In this document: piece after piece, positions 24,633 through 32,674 of the stretch
Layout of the letters: each line of letters opens with the position of its first letter
Position numbering within the stretch: the first letter of the stretch is position 1
NCBI GenBank assembly: GCA_050486225.1
Contig: JBJHCV010000008.1
Coordinates: 62,001 to 126,000 of the forward strand
DNA: 64,000 nt
Direction of reading: 5' to 3'
Origin: JBBDIX01 sp050486225
Lineage (GTDB): Bacteria > Actinomycetota > Nitriliruptoria > Nitriliruptorales > Nitriliruptoraceae
The notes under the pieces: generated by a model
Told to the model about the DNA's origin: nothing
What the model saw: only the letters and a program-made list of their open reading frames with translations
Databases searched by the model: none
Program-made: the position numbers and the translations under genes

Positions 24633-25907
24633 GTGAACGAGTCCGAACGGTTGTTCCGTCGAGCCCAGCAGGTCATCCCGGGAGGCGTGAACTCTCCCGT
24701 GCGATCGTTCGCCGGGGTGGGAGGCACGCCGAGGTTCCTGGTCCGCGGGTCCGGGGCGAAGGTCGTCGACGTCGACGGCAACGAGTACGTGGACCTGGTC
24801 GGGTCGTGGGGTCCGCTGCTGTTCGGACACGCCGTGCCGCAGGTCGTCGCGGCCGCGAGCGAGGCGCTCGAGCGGGGGTCGTCGTTCGGGGCGCCGATCG
24901 AGGCGGAGATCGAACTCGCCGAGGAGATCATCGACGCCGTGGCGTCCGTCGAACGCGTCCGACTCGTCAGTTCGGGCACCGAGGCGGCGATGACCGCCGT
25001 TCGTCTCGCGCGTGGTGCGACGGGCCGCGATCGCGTCGTCAAGTTCGCCGGTCACTACCACGGGCACGCCGACGCGTTGCTCGTCGCGGCTGGTTCAGGC
25101 GTCGCGACGCTCGGGATCCCCGGGTCACCGGGGGTGACCGCCGGCGCAGCCGCGGACACGATCGTCGTGCCGTGGAACGATCCGGTGGCCCTGCGTGCCG
25201 CGGTGGACGAGCACGGTGACGACCTCGCCGCGATCATCTGCGAACCCGTGGCCGCGAACATGAACCTGGTGCCGCCCGAGGCGGGGTTCCTCGAACTCCT
25301 GCGATCCGAGGCCAGCCGAGTGGGCGCCCTGCTCGTGTTCGACGAGGTGATCACGGGCTTCCGGATGGCTCGAGGTGGTGCCCAACAGGTCCACGGGGTG
25401 ACGCCTGACCTGACGGTGCTCGGCAAGATCGTCGGGGGCGGGTTCCCGCTCGCCGCGTTCGGCGGCCGGGCAGACGTCATGGACCACCTCGCGCCCGTGG
25501 GTGGCGTGTACCAGGCGGGGACCCTGTCGGGGAACCCCGTCGCCGTCGCGGCAGGGCTCGCGCAGCTGCGCCTGATCGAGGCAGACACCCACGAGCGACT
25601 CGAGGCCACCACGATCGACCTGGTCGGCGCCCTGCAGGACGCCCTGTCCGGCATCGACCTCCCGTTCCACGTCCGGCGGCACGGAACCCTGGCGGGACTG
25701 GCCTTCCGCGACGGTCCGGCGCGCGACGCGGCCGACGTGGCCGAGGCGGACCACGACGCGTACGCACGGTTCTTCCACGGCATGCTCGACGAGGGTGTCT
25801 ACCTGGCCCCGTCAGCGCACGAGGTCATCTTCACGTCGCTCGCGATCGGTGCCGACGAGGTCGCACGGGTGCACGAGGCGGCCTCGCGGGCGGCGACGCG
25901 CATCTGA
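24633..25907 (+). CDS. hemL: glutamate-1-semialdehyde 2,1-aminomutase HemL
   Basis: A 424-residue PLP enzyme that converts glutamate-1-semialdehyde to 5-aminolevulinate, completing the C5 route begun by HemA. The PLP lysine is K265 in LGKIVGGGFPLAAFGG. The N-terminal IPGGVNSPVRSF, the SSGTEAAMTAVRLAR phosphate-binding region and FDEVITGFR are hallmarks. AGGAG ends eight bases before the GTG at 24633; GTG 24624 is possible. It is the last gene of the haem operon, with a hairpin just downstream. Confidence 0.95.
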   Translation: MNESERLFRRAQQVIPGGVNSPVRSFAGVGGTPRFLVRGSGAKVVDVDGNEYVDLVGSWGPLLFGHAVPQVVAAASEALERGSSFGAPIEAEIELAEEIIDAVASVERVRLVSSGTEAAMTAVRLARGATGRDRVVKFAGHYHGHADALLVAAGSGVATLGIPGSPGVTAGAAADTIVVPWNDPVALRAAVDEHGDDLAAIICEPVAANMNLVPPEAGFLELLRSEASRVGALLVFDEVITGFRMARGGAQQVHGVTPDLTVLGKIVGGGFPLAAFGGRADVMDHLAPVGGVYQAGTLSGNPVAVAAGLAQLRLIEADTHERLEATTIDLVGALQDALSGIDLPFHVRRHGTLAGLAFRDGPARDAADVAEADHDAYARFFHGMLDEGVYLAPSAHEVIFTSLAIGADEVARVHEAASRAATRI

Positions 25908-25916
25908 CCGTGTGCC

Positions 25917-25943
25917 CCGCGCGCGAGGGCGGGAGTCGCGCGG
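25917..25943 (+). terminator. GC hairpin after hemL
   Basis: CCGCGCG and CGCGCGG form a perfect seven-base stem with a 13-base loop, ten bases after the hemL stop. No T-run follows, so termination strength is doubtful. Confidence 0.35.
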
Positions 25944-25960
25944 CGGGTTGCGCGGGTCGT

Positions 25961-25988
25961 TTGTTCGCGTCTGGCGCAGATTGATACC
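25961..25988 (+). promoter_or_regulatory. candidate promoter of the cytochrome bc operon
   Basis: TTGTTC and GATACC are separated by 16 bases, in the 203-base gap between hemL and the respiratory operon, about 120 bases before its first gene. The local DNA is less GC-rich than its surroundings. No Rex-type palindrome is visible in this gap. Confidence 0.45.
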
Positions 25989-26110
25989 GTTGCCCACCGT
26001 CACCGGCCACCACTGGTCGGGAGTCGGTGGCAGTTCGGTCCATGTCGCGACGCGGCAGGCGACGACGACCCACGGCCGCGCACGCGTCGGGGTGACAGGA
26101 GGGACGCACG

Positions 26111-26626
26111 GTGCTCGAGTGGTTCCGCGAGTTCTTCGCGACCCTTCCAGAGGTCTTCCGCGCGCTCTACCAGTTCGGCGACCCTGCCAACATCGGACGG
26201 GGATGGGTCGGGCTGGCGATCATGGTCCTGTGGGCCGGTCCCCTGTTCGCGCTGCCGGTCTGGATCGCCAAGGTCACCTACGGCAAGCGTGAGTGGGTGT
26301 CGGCGACCATGGGTGTCGTCGCGGGCACGTCGCTGATGTGGTGGGTCCACGGGGTCATCCCGCACGCCTGGATCCAGTTCGTCCAGTCCAACTCGAACCT
26401 GCTCGAGGGGCCGATCATCCCCGCGAGCATGACCATCCACCTGCCCAACGGCACGGAGCTCGACGTCGCGTCGAACCTGTATGGGGTCATCATCGACAGC
26501 GTCCTCGTCGGTCTGATGATCGCGGGCATCGCGTTCTCGATCTGGCTGGCACTGCGCGTGCAGCGCCAGCTGCCCAAGACGCTCGCTCCCGGCGAGGAGA
26601 AGCCCGAGGCCGGCGGTTACCGCTAG
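26111..26626 (+). CDS. unrecognised membrane protein, first gene of the bc-type operon
   Basis: A 171-residue protein with an amphipathic N-terminus and three transmembrane helices (about 36-55, 64-84 and 126-148). The periplasmic loop between helices two and three contains SMTIHLPNGTELDV, and the C-terminus is charged. It has no Cys, no haem motif and no family I recognise. It precedes the ferredoxin by 39 bases in the same operon. Likely an accessory or anchoring subunit of the quinol-oxidising complex (inference). GTG start with GGAGG upstream. Confidence 0.7.
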   Translation: MLEWFREFFATLPEVFRALYQFGDPANIGRGWVGLAIMVLWAGPLFALPVWIAKVTYGKREWVSATMGVVAGTSLMWWVHGVIPHAWIQFVQSNSNLLEGPIIPASMTIHLPNGTELDVASNLYGVIIDSVLVGLMIAGIAFSIWLALRVQRQLPKTLAPGEEKPEAGGYR

Positions 26627-26665
26627 TCACGGACTCGACACGCTCGGCGACACGAGGAGGCGCTG

Positions 26666-27010
26666 ATGGGCAAGACGGACCGGGGTGAACACCCCCTGAT
26701 GTTCGACGACTACACGGTCCAGCAGGTGGACGCGAACTGGTTGCAGGAACGCGTCAAGCCGAAGCGTCACATCGGGCTGACACCAGAACTGTGCATCCTG
26801 TGCCGCGCGTGTGAGGACGTGTGCCCGTGGGAGTGCATCTTCATGATGTCGCCCGACATCATCCAGGGTGCGGACAGTCCGGCACTGACGACGTTGGCCG
26901 AACAGTCCCACGCCGTGTTCATCATCGACGACAACGAGTGCACCCGCTGCGCGATCTGCGTGGAGCGATGCCCGTCGGACGCGCTCTGGCTGGGGCGCGT
27001 CGGCGACTGA
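26666..27010 (+). CDS. two-cluster 4Fe-4S ferredoxin-like protein in the bc operon
   Basis: A 114-residue soluble protein with two 4Fe-4S motifs: C43, C46, C49, C53 (CILCRACEDVCP) and C92, C95, C98, C102 (CTRCAICVERCP). An extra Cys57 follows the first cluster. A 28-residue insertion separates the motifs and a 40-residue N-terminal extension (DYTVQQVDANWLQERVKPKR) could dock to a partner. Classical QcrCAB and PetABCD operons do not contain a ferredoxin. Here it sits between two membrane-protein genes of the complex, so it may exchange electrons with the cytochrome b or quinone pool. The role is inferred. Confidence 0.85.
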   Translation: MGKTDRGEHPLMFDDYTVQQVDANWLQERVKPKRHIGLTPELCILCRACEDVCPWECIFMMSPDIIQGADSPALTTLAEQSHAVFIIDDNECTRCAICVERCPSDALWLGRVGD

Positions 27011-27046
27011 GCAGGCCGCAAGATCTTCTGAGACGAGGGAACGAAC

Positions 27047-27823
27047 GTGCCGAAGCTGCCGAAGCCGCCCACCTGGACGGACGTCAAGGGCAACGTCCAG
27101 GACAACGTCGTGTGGCGGTCCATCTTCCGGCCGGGGTCCATCTACCGGAAGGGCTACCGCGACACGTCGCGTGACCGCGCACTCGCCGCGATGAACAACG
27201 TCCTGTACCACCTGCACCCCGTGAAGGTGAAGCGCCACGGCCTGAAGCTGACCTACACCTACTGCCTCGGCGGCCTGAGCTTCTTCCTGTTCATCCTGCT
27301 GACCATCACCGGCATCTTCCTGATGTTCTTCTACACGCCTGCTGCGGGTGCCGGCTCGGAGATCGCCTACCTCAACATGCGGGACCTGTCCGCGTCGGTG
27401 ACCTTCGGTCAACTGGTGCGCAACCTGCACCGGTGGGGCGCCCACGCGATGGTGTTCACCGTGTTCCTGCACATGGCGCGGGTCTTCTACCACGGCGCCT
27501 ACAAGCCGCCGCGCGAGTTCAACTGGGTCGTCGGCGTGATCCTGCTGCTGCTCACGCTGTTCCTGTCCTTCACCGGCTACCTGCTCCCGTGGGACCAGCT
27601 CGCGCTGTGGGCCGTGACGGTCGGCACCAACATCGCCGGCTTCTCGCCGGTGTTCGGCGACCAGGTGTCCTTCGTCCTGCTCGGCGGGATGGAGGTCGGA
27701 CCACCGACACTGCTGCGGTGGTACGTCCTGCACGTGCTGTTCGTGCCGTTCATCTTCATCGTCTTCCTGGCGGTCCACTTCTGGCGGATCCGCAAGGACG
27801 GCGGGATCTCGGGGCCGCTGTGA
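27047..27823 (+). CDS. cytochrome b N-terminal half, b6-like, with probable haem c-i cysteine
   Basis: A 258-residue integral membrane protein with four core helices. Predicted bis-His haem ligands are H128/H142 and H229/H244; the 15-residue separation of the second pair is the b6f-type spacing. The first core helix begins YCLGGLSFF, aligning Cys73 with the b6 cysteine that covalently holds haem c-i (c-n). PWDQLALWAVTV and GPPTLLRWYVLHV are conserved quinone-site elements. A 60-residue N-terminal extension precedes the helices. With the next gene it makes a split cytochrome b, unlike the long fused QcrB of most actinobacteria. Confidence 0.9.
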   Translation: MPKLPKPPTWTDVKGNVQDNVVWRSIFRPGSIYRKGYRDTSRDRALAAMNNVLYHLHPVKVKRHGLKLTYTYCLGGLSFFLFILLTITGIFLMFFYTPAAGAGSEIAYLNMRDLSASVTFGQLVRNLHRWGAHAMVFTVFLHMARVFYHGAYKPPREFNWVVGVILLLLTLFLSFTGYLLPWDQLALWAVTVGTNIAGFSPVFGDQVSFVLLGGMEVGPPTLLRWYVLHVLFVPFIFIVFLAVHFWRIRKDGGISGPL

Positions 27824-27857
27824 TGCCCGCGACCACGGCGGCGACGGAGGAGTTGTC

Positions 27858-28697
27858 ATGAGCGACGAGGTCCAGATGGATCAGTCGGTCTATGACCGAC
27901 TGATCGGCGAGGGCAAGAGCGAGCGCATCGCGCGGGCCAAGGCCAAGGCGGCGGTCGTCCGTCAGGCCAAGATCGCCGAGGGTCAGACGCTGGGGCCTCG
28001 CCCAGCCGAGGAGGCCAGCGCTGCGCTTGCCGAGTTCCGTGCGTCCCGGGGCAGCGGTGGGACCGCGACCGCCACGGCGACCGGTGGTGACGGCGGCGAC
28101 GGGAACGGTGGAGGGCGCCTCACCCCGGAGCAGCGCGCCGCGCGCGTCGCTGCGTCGCTCGGTGCGGCCGAGCCGCCGTCGATGGGCGTGCCCGCCGCCA
28201 GTGACCACACCCATCGACTCCTGGCCCTCGTCCCGCCGGCGGGCATCCAGCAGGTCCAGTCGAAGCAGATGGACAAGGTCTACACCTGGCCGCACCTGCT
28301 GCTCAACGAGTTCGTGGCCCTGCTGGCCATGGGGGCGGTCCTGCTCATCGCGTCGTTCTTCCTGGACGCACCCCTGGGATCGCTCGCGAACCCGAACGAG
28401 GTCCCGGCGATCAACAAGGCCCCGTGGTACTTCATGGGTCTGCAGGAACTGCTGCGCTACTTCCACCCTGCGGTGGCCGGCATCACCGTCGTCGGCGCCA
28501 CGGTCGTCCTGCTCATGGCGATCCCGTACGCCGACAAGAACCCGTCGGCGAAGCCGGAGAACCGCAAGTTCGCCAACATGGCGTTCACCTTCTTCATCGC
28601 GTTCTGGGGCCTGCTCACCATCATCGGTTCGTTCCTCCGCGGTGCGGGTTACGAATGGGTCTGGCCGTGGGTCCAGGGCCTGGGCTTCTCCCTGTAG
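27858..28697 (+). CDS. cytochrome b C-terminal half, subunit IV-like, with long N-terminal extension
   Basis: A 279-residue protein. Residues about 140-279 carry three helices, and the quinol-site signature reads APWY at 188-191 (PEWY in mitochondria and chloroplasts), then FMGLQELLRYFHP. The first 115 residues are extra: a Lys/Ala-rich helix followed by a Gly/Thr-rich low-complexity run (about 66-88). Such an extension is not part of PetD and may be a linker or docking element. Starts 34 bases after the b6-like gene; the Rieske gene follows 21 bases later. Confidence 0.9.
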   Translation: MSDEVQMDQSVYDRLIGEGKSERIARAKAKAAVVRQAKIAEGQTLGPRPAEEASAALAEFRASRGSGGTATATATGGDGGDGNGGGRLTPEQRAARVAASLGAAEPPSMGVPAASDHTHRLLALVPPAGIQQVQSKQMDKVYTWPHLLLNEFVALLAMGAVLLIASFFLDAPLGSLANPNEVPAINKAPWYFMGLQELLRYFHPAVAGITVVGATVVLLMAIPYADKNPSAKPENRKFANMAFTFFIAFWGLLTIIGSFLRGAGYEWVWPWVQGLGFSL

Positions 28698-28718
28698 CAC
28701 CATCCTGTCGAGGCTGTC

Positions 28719-29327
28719 ATGACCGAAGAGACGAAGCGCACACCACGGCTCAAGCCGATCGAGCGCCGGACGTTCCTGCGATACAGCCTGTTCGGCGCGA
28801 CGAGCGCCGGGCTGGGTGGCTTCGCGCTGTCCGCCCTCGGGTTCATGTGGCCCCGACTCGGTGACGGACTGTTCGGCGAGGTCCCCCTGGGCGTCGCCGC
28901 CGACCTCGCTGCGGAGATCACCTCGACACGCGCGCCGATCCGGGTGCCGGAGGGAGGCATCTCGATCATCGTGTGGAACCCGCAGACGTCAGGTGCCATG
29001 GCGGCCTACGGCGACGACCACCAGGCGGTGCTCGACGACACCACCGCCCTGATGGCGATCAACACCCAGTCCTGCCCGCACCTCGGCTGCGGGGTTCCCT
29101 GGTGCCAGACCTCCCAGTGGTTCGAGTGTCCGTGCCACGGGTCGCGTTACAACCGGTACGGCGAGTGGACCGATGGCCCCGCGCCGCGAGGTCTCGACCG
29201 CTATCCGTCGTTCATCGACGACGACGGGCAGTTCGTCGTCGACGTGAGCAACATGCTCTCCGGTCCGGCTCGGACCGCCAACGTCCTCGAGCAGCCGCCC
29301 GAGGGTCCGAACTGCGTCGACGTCTGA
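28719..29327 (+). CDS. Rieske iron-sulfur protein
   Basis: A 202-residue protein with a Tat-like N-terminus (RRTFLRY at 16-22) leading into one membrane anchor (about 25-45). The 2Fe-2S ligands are C119 and H121 (box CPHLGC) and C137 and H140 (box CPCHGS), with C124 and C139 positioned for the stabilising disulfide. An extra C129 follows box one. It has one anchor, unlike the three-helix QcrA of Mycobacterium and Streptomyces. It accepts electrons from quinol at the Qo site and passes them to the cytochrome c encoded next. Confidence 0.94.
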   Translation: MTEETKRTPRLKPIERRTFLRYSLFGATSAGLGGFALSALGFMWPRLGDGLFGEVPLGVAADLAAEITSTRAPIRVPEGGISIIVWNPQTSGAMAAYGDDHQAVLDDTTALMAINTQSCPHLGCGVPWCQTSQWFECPCHGSRYNRYGEWTDGPAPRGLDRYPSFIDDDGQFVVDVSNMLSGPARTANVLEQPPEGPNCVDV

Positions 29328-29342
29328 GTCCGGGAGCAATCG

Positions 29343-30347
29343 ATGCCTGACATGATCCTGCTCGTGGAGAGCGCCGGGAGCGGTACGTCCGTCCCGATGA
29401 TCATCCTGCTGATCGCGCTCGCGGCCTTCGCGGTCGCCTACTTCGTCGTCGGCCCCGGTCGGCGTCAGGGGCCGCGACGCCACGCGGACATCCCGCTCGG
29501 CATGCGCCCGGCCCACTCCGACGAGGAGCTCGAGGGTCCCGGCATGGAACGGGCCATGGCCTGGGGTGTCGCCCTCGCCGTGTTCTCGTCGCTGTTCATC
29601 CCCCTCTACTGGCTGATCGAGCCGGGTCGCATCGAGAACGCGGTCGAGACCCAGTACCAGCAGGACGTCGCCAACGGCCGTGTCGAGTACCAGAACGCGT
29701 GCGCGTCCTGTCACGGCGTCGACCTGGGTGGCGGGTCGGCACCGCACCCCTCGCCCGACATCGACACCCCCTGGCCCGCGCCGTCGCTCGACAACATCGT
29801 GGCGCGCTACCAGGACTCGGAGGTCGTCGAGGACGTCCGCGAGTTCATGTGGCTGACGATCTTCCACGGCCGCTCTGGCACGCCGATGCCGGGATTCAGC
29901 ACCGCCGTCGGTGGTGTCTACAGCGACCACCAGCTCAACTCGATCATCGCCTACATCCTGTCGGTGCAGACCGGGGAGATCGACGAGATCGACGCGCAGG
30001 CGTTCGTCGGACGTTCCGGGGACGACCTGTTCGGCGCCAACTGCGCGCGCTGCCACGGTGTGTCGGCCGAGGGCTACGTGGGACCGGCGCTCGTCAACGT
30101 GTTCGAACGCTACGGATGGAACCCCGACGTGCCCGGGTCGGAGGACGGTGCCATCGCGGTGGTGCGTGACACCATCGAGCATGGACGTCTGGTGCCCGGT
30201 GAGGCCCCGATGCCCGGCTTCCAGCAGACTCTGACGCCGGACGCCATCGAGGCGATCATCGACCATCTCGCATCGATCCAGCAGACCGGAGGCCCGCGCT
30301 TCGGGCAGGTCGGTGGCCCAGTGGTCATCGCGGAGGAGACGGAGTGA
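29343..30347 (+). CDS. membrane-bound dihaem cytochrome c
   Basis: A 334-residue protein with two N-terminal helices (about 17-37 and 70-92) and then two class I cytochrome c domains. The haem-attachment sites are CASCH at 120-124 and CARCH at 234-238; likely axial methionines lie in GTPMPGF and EAPMPGF. Two haem domains in one subunit resemble actinobacterial QcrC, which wires the bc complex directly to its oxidase. No oxidase genes are in this window. Sixteen bases separate it from the Rieske gene. Confidence 0.92.
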   Translation: MPDMILLVESAGSGTSVPMIILLIALAAFAVAYFVVGPGRRQGPRRHADIPLGMRPAHSDEELEGPGMERAMAWGVALAVFSSLFIPLYWLIEPGRIENAVETQYQQDVANGRVEYQNACASCHGVDLGGGSAPHPSPDIDTPWPAPSLDNIVARYQDSEVVEDVREFMWLTIFHGRSGTPMPGFSTAVGGVYSDHQLNSIIAYILSVQTGEIDEIDAQAFVGRSGDDLFGANCARCHGVSAEGYVGPALVNVFERYGWNPDVPGSEDGAIAVVRDTIEHGRLVPGEAPMPGFQQTLTPDAIEAIIDHLASIQQTGGPRFGQVGGPVVIAEETE

Positions 30348-30349
30348 CC

Positions 30350-31261
30350 ATGGACCTGTTCCTCGCGGTCGAGGCCGCCATTCCCGCCGATCATCCGGCG
30401 GCATGGCTGGCCGTGCCACTCGGCATCGTGTTCTTCGTCGGATCCATCTACCTGCTGCTCTGGTCCAACTACGGCGCGCGCAAGTCTGCGGCGATCACCG
30501 GGGTGGCGTGGTTCGGCTTCTCGTTCATCATCGGGGTCTTCTGGTGGCTCGGCGGGCCCGGGATCCCAGCAGGTCTCGGCGTGTCTCACCTGCCCGGGCA
30601 GGGCAACGACCACTACCAGAGCGGGTGGTACGCGTTCGAGGCCGGCTCCGAGCGCGCGGGATTCTTCCCCAGCGTCAACAACATCTCCGAGTTCGTGACC
30701 CTGCACGAGTACGCGGGGGTCGCGGGGCAGTCCGACGAGGAGATCCAGGGCAACCCGAGGTACGCCGACATCGCCGGTTCGGTGGCCCAGGCCTCCGACC
30801 GGATGCGCAACCAGTTCCTGCCGATCGACGACAACGGCGTGGCACAGATCGGGTCGGAACGGCGGACCCAGTTCGAGGAGGACGCAGCAGACGGCCAGCC
30901 GTCCGGTGCGGTCGGACGCATGCAGCCGTTCTACACAGCCGTCGCTGCCGGTGAGCCACACCTGATCGACGACCCGACCACCGGGGTGCGCCTGGTCCGC
31001 CAGGAGTTCCAGGCCGTCGCGACGTTCGTCGACGCCGACGGGGTCCCCCTCGACCCGGTGCCCGTCGGTGATGCGACGAACTGGTTCGCGTTCTACGACC
31101 CCGGTCAGGCCTGGTACCCGTCTGCGCTGTGGACGATCGTCACGTTCCTGCTGTTCGTGCTCAGCCTCGTCTGGCTCGACCGGATCGAGATGCGTGAGAA
31201 GCGTGAGCAGGTCGACGAGGTCACCGAACCCGAGGACCTGGCGGTTCCGATCGCCCAGTAG
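30350..31261 (+). CDS. unrecognised membrane protein, last gene of the bc-type operon
   Basis: A 303-residue protein with two N-terminal helices (about 18-38 and 47-66), a soluble domain of about 190 residues and one C-terminal helix (about 262-282) with a charged tail. The soluble domain has no Cys, so it does not carry haem c or Fe-S. It contains aromatic and acidic stretches (QSGWYAFEAGSERAGFFPS) and no motif I know. It is almost contiguous with the cytochrome c gene; a GTG at 30344 would overlap it by 4 bp, but GGAG favours the ATG at 30350. Probable extra subunit of the complex. Confidence 0.68.
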   Translation: MDLFLAVEAAIPADHPAAWLAVPLGIVFFVGSIYLLLWSNYGARKSAAITGVAWFGFSFIIGVFWWLGGPGIPAGLGVSHLPGQGNDHYQSGWYAFEAGSERAGFFPSVNNISEFVTLHEYAGVAGQSDEEIQGNPRYADIAGSVAQASDRMRNQFLPIDDNGVAQIGSERRTQFEEDAADGQPSGAVGRMQPFYTAVAAGEPHLIDDPTTGVRLVRQEFQAVATFVDADGVPLDPVPVGDATNWFAFYDPGQAWYPSALWTIVTFLLFVLSLVWLDRIEMREKREQVDEVTEPEDLAVPIAQ

Positions 31262-31336
31262 CCACGCAGCGGGCTCGCGGTCGGGGCTCCGGTCCGAGTT
31301 GGCGTCCCGGTCCTGGCGTCGGCACCATCACCCTTC

Positions 31337-31921
31337 GTGCCGAGAGGTCGATCGTTGCCCGTCCGGATGCTGTTGGCCGTCGCCGCCCTGCTGCTCGCGG
31401 CGTGCGGAGGCACGGCGTCCGCGGCCGACTGCGAGCGGATCGCCGGGGTGCGTGACGGACTGTGTCCCGTCCCCGTCCAGGACCGGTCACCCGCCCCCCT
31501 CGACACGCTGCCCGCGCTGACCGCGGACGGTGTCGACGGCGAGCTCTCGCTCGAGGACTTCGCAGGTCGCGTGGTCGTCGTCAACTTCTGGGCGTCGTGG
31601 TGCGGACCCTGCCGTGCCGAGCAGCCCGACCTCAACGAGGCGCACGAACTGCTGCCCGCCAACGAGGTGGCGTTCGTCGGGGTGAACATCGAGGACGCCG
31701 CCGCCAACGCAGCGGCACACCTGCGTGAGTTCGCGGTGCCCTACCCGTCCGTGTACGACCCCGCCAACGTGTACGCGTCGCGGTTCCGAGGCGTGGGACC
31801 TCGCACGATCCCCTCGACGGTGTTCCTCGACACCCAGGGTCGGGTCGCCGCGCGCGTCTTCGGCGTGATCTCCACGAGCGAACTCGTCGGACTCGCCGAC
31901 GCCATCGCGTCGGAGGGCTGA
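31337..31921 (+). CDS. ResA/TlpA-like thioredoxin lipoprotein
   Basis: A 194-residue exported thiol-disulfide protein. The lipobox LLAAC anchors Cys23. The active site is CGPC at 89-92 in NFWASWCGPCRAEQ, and VGPRTIPSTVFLD supplies the cis-proline. In System II cytochrome c maturation, ResA reduces apocytochrome cysteines before haem attachment, receiving electrons from CcdA, which is the next gene (three-base gap). Two further cysteines (near 32 and 43) in the linker are unusual. GTG start. Confidence 0.88.
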   Translation: MPRGRSLPVRMLLAVAALLLAACGGTASAADCERIAGVRDGLCPVPVQDRSPAPLDTLPALTADGVDGELSLEDFAGRVVVVNFWASWCGPCRAEQPDLNEAHELLPANEVAFVGVNIEDAAANAAAHLREFAVPYPSVYDPANVYASRFRGVGPRTIPSTVFLDTQGRVAARVFGVISTSELVGLADAIASEG

Positions 31922-31924
31922 CCG

Positions 31925-32674
31925 GTGGCCGAGACCATCCAGGCGATCGTCTTCGACGGCAACGTCCTCGCTGCCGGCCTCATCGCGATCGTCGCCGGGC
32001 TCGTGTCGTTCGCCTCGCCGTGCGTGCTGCCACTGGTGCCCGGGTACCTGTCGTACGTCACCGGTCTGTCCGGACAGGATCTCGCCAACCCGTCGCCGCG
32101 TGGACGTGCACGGGTGCTCGTGGGATCGGTCCTGTTCGTCGTCGGGTTCGCCATCCCGTTCGTGATGCTCGGGTTCGCCGCGGGCCTGATCAGTGCCATG
32201 TTCCGGTCCACCGCGATCCGGATCGTGATGGGGCTGGTGGTGGCCACCCTCGGACTGCTGCTGGCACGCGGTCGGCTCATGCGTGAGGTGCGCGTCGCCG
32301 ACCGTGCGCCGATCGAGGGAGTCGCCGGCGCGCCGGTGCTGGGCTTCATCTTCGGGGTCGGCTGGACGCCGTGCCTGGGCCCGGCTGCCGGAGCGATCCT
32401 GACCCTGTCCGCAGCGACCGCGGGTGTGTCGACGCGCGGGGCCGTGCTCGGGTTCCTGTACGCCATGGGGCTGGGCCTGCCCTTCATCGCGTTCGGTGTC
32501 CTGTTCCGGCGCATGTCCGGAGCGCTCGGGGTCCTGCAGCGCAACGCCCGCGCGCTGCAGGTCGCCGGCGGAGGACTCCTCGTCGCCGTCGGCATCGCGC
32601 TGGCCACCGGACTGTGGGACCAGTTCATCTTCCTGTTGCGGCCGCTCATCCAGGGCTTCGAGGTGCCGATCTGA
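31925..32674 (+). CDS. ccdA: cytochrome c biogenesis protein CcdA
   Basis: A 249-residue membrane protein with six helices that carries reducing equivalents from cytoplasmic thioredoxin to extracytoplasmic ResA. The redox cysteines are C33 in SPCVLPLVPGY and C150 in WTPCLGPA, with the characteristic prolines on both sides. Length is typical. It overlaps the resB ATG by one base (TGATG) and lies directly after the ResA-like gene, making a four-gene System II operon. Confidence 0.94.
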   Translation: MAETIQAIVFDGNVLAAGLIAIVAGLVSFASPCVLPLVPGYLSYVTGLSGQDLANPSPRGRARVLVGSVLFVVGFAIPFVMLGFAAGLISAMFRSTAIRIVMGLVVATLGLLLARGRLMREVRVADRAPIEGVAGAPVLGFIFGVGWTPCLGPAAGAILTLSAATAGVSTRGAVLGFLYAMGLGLPFIAFGVLFRRMSGALGVLQRNARALQVAGGGLLVAVGIALATGLWDQFIFLLRPLIQGFEVPI

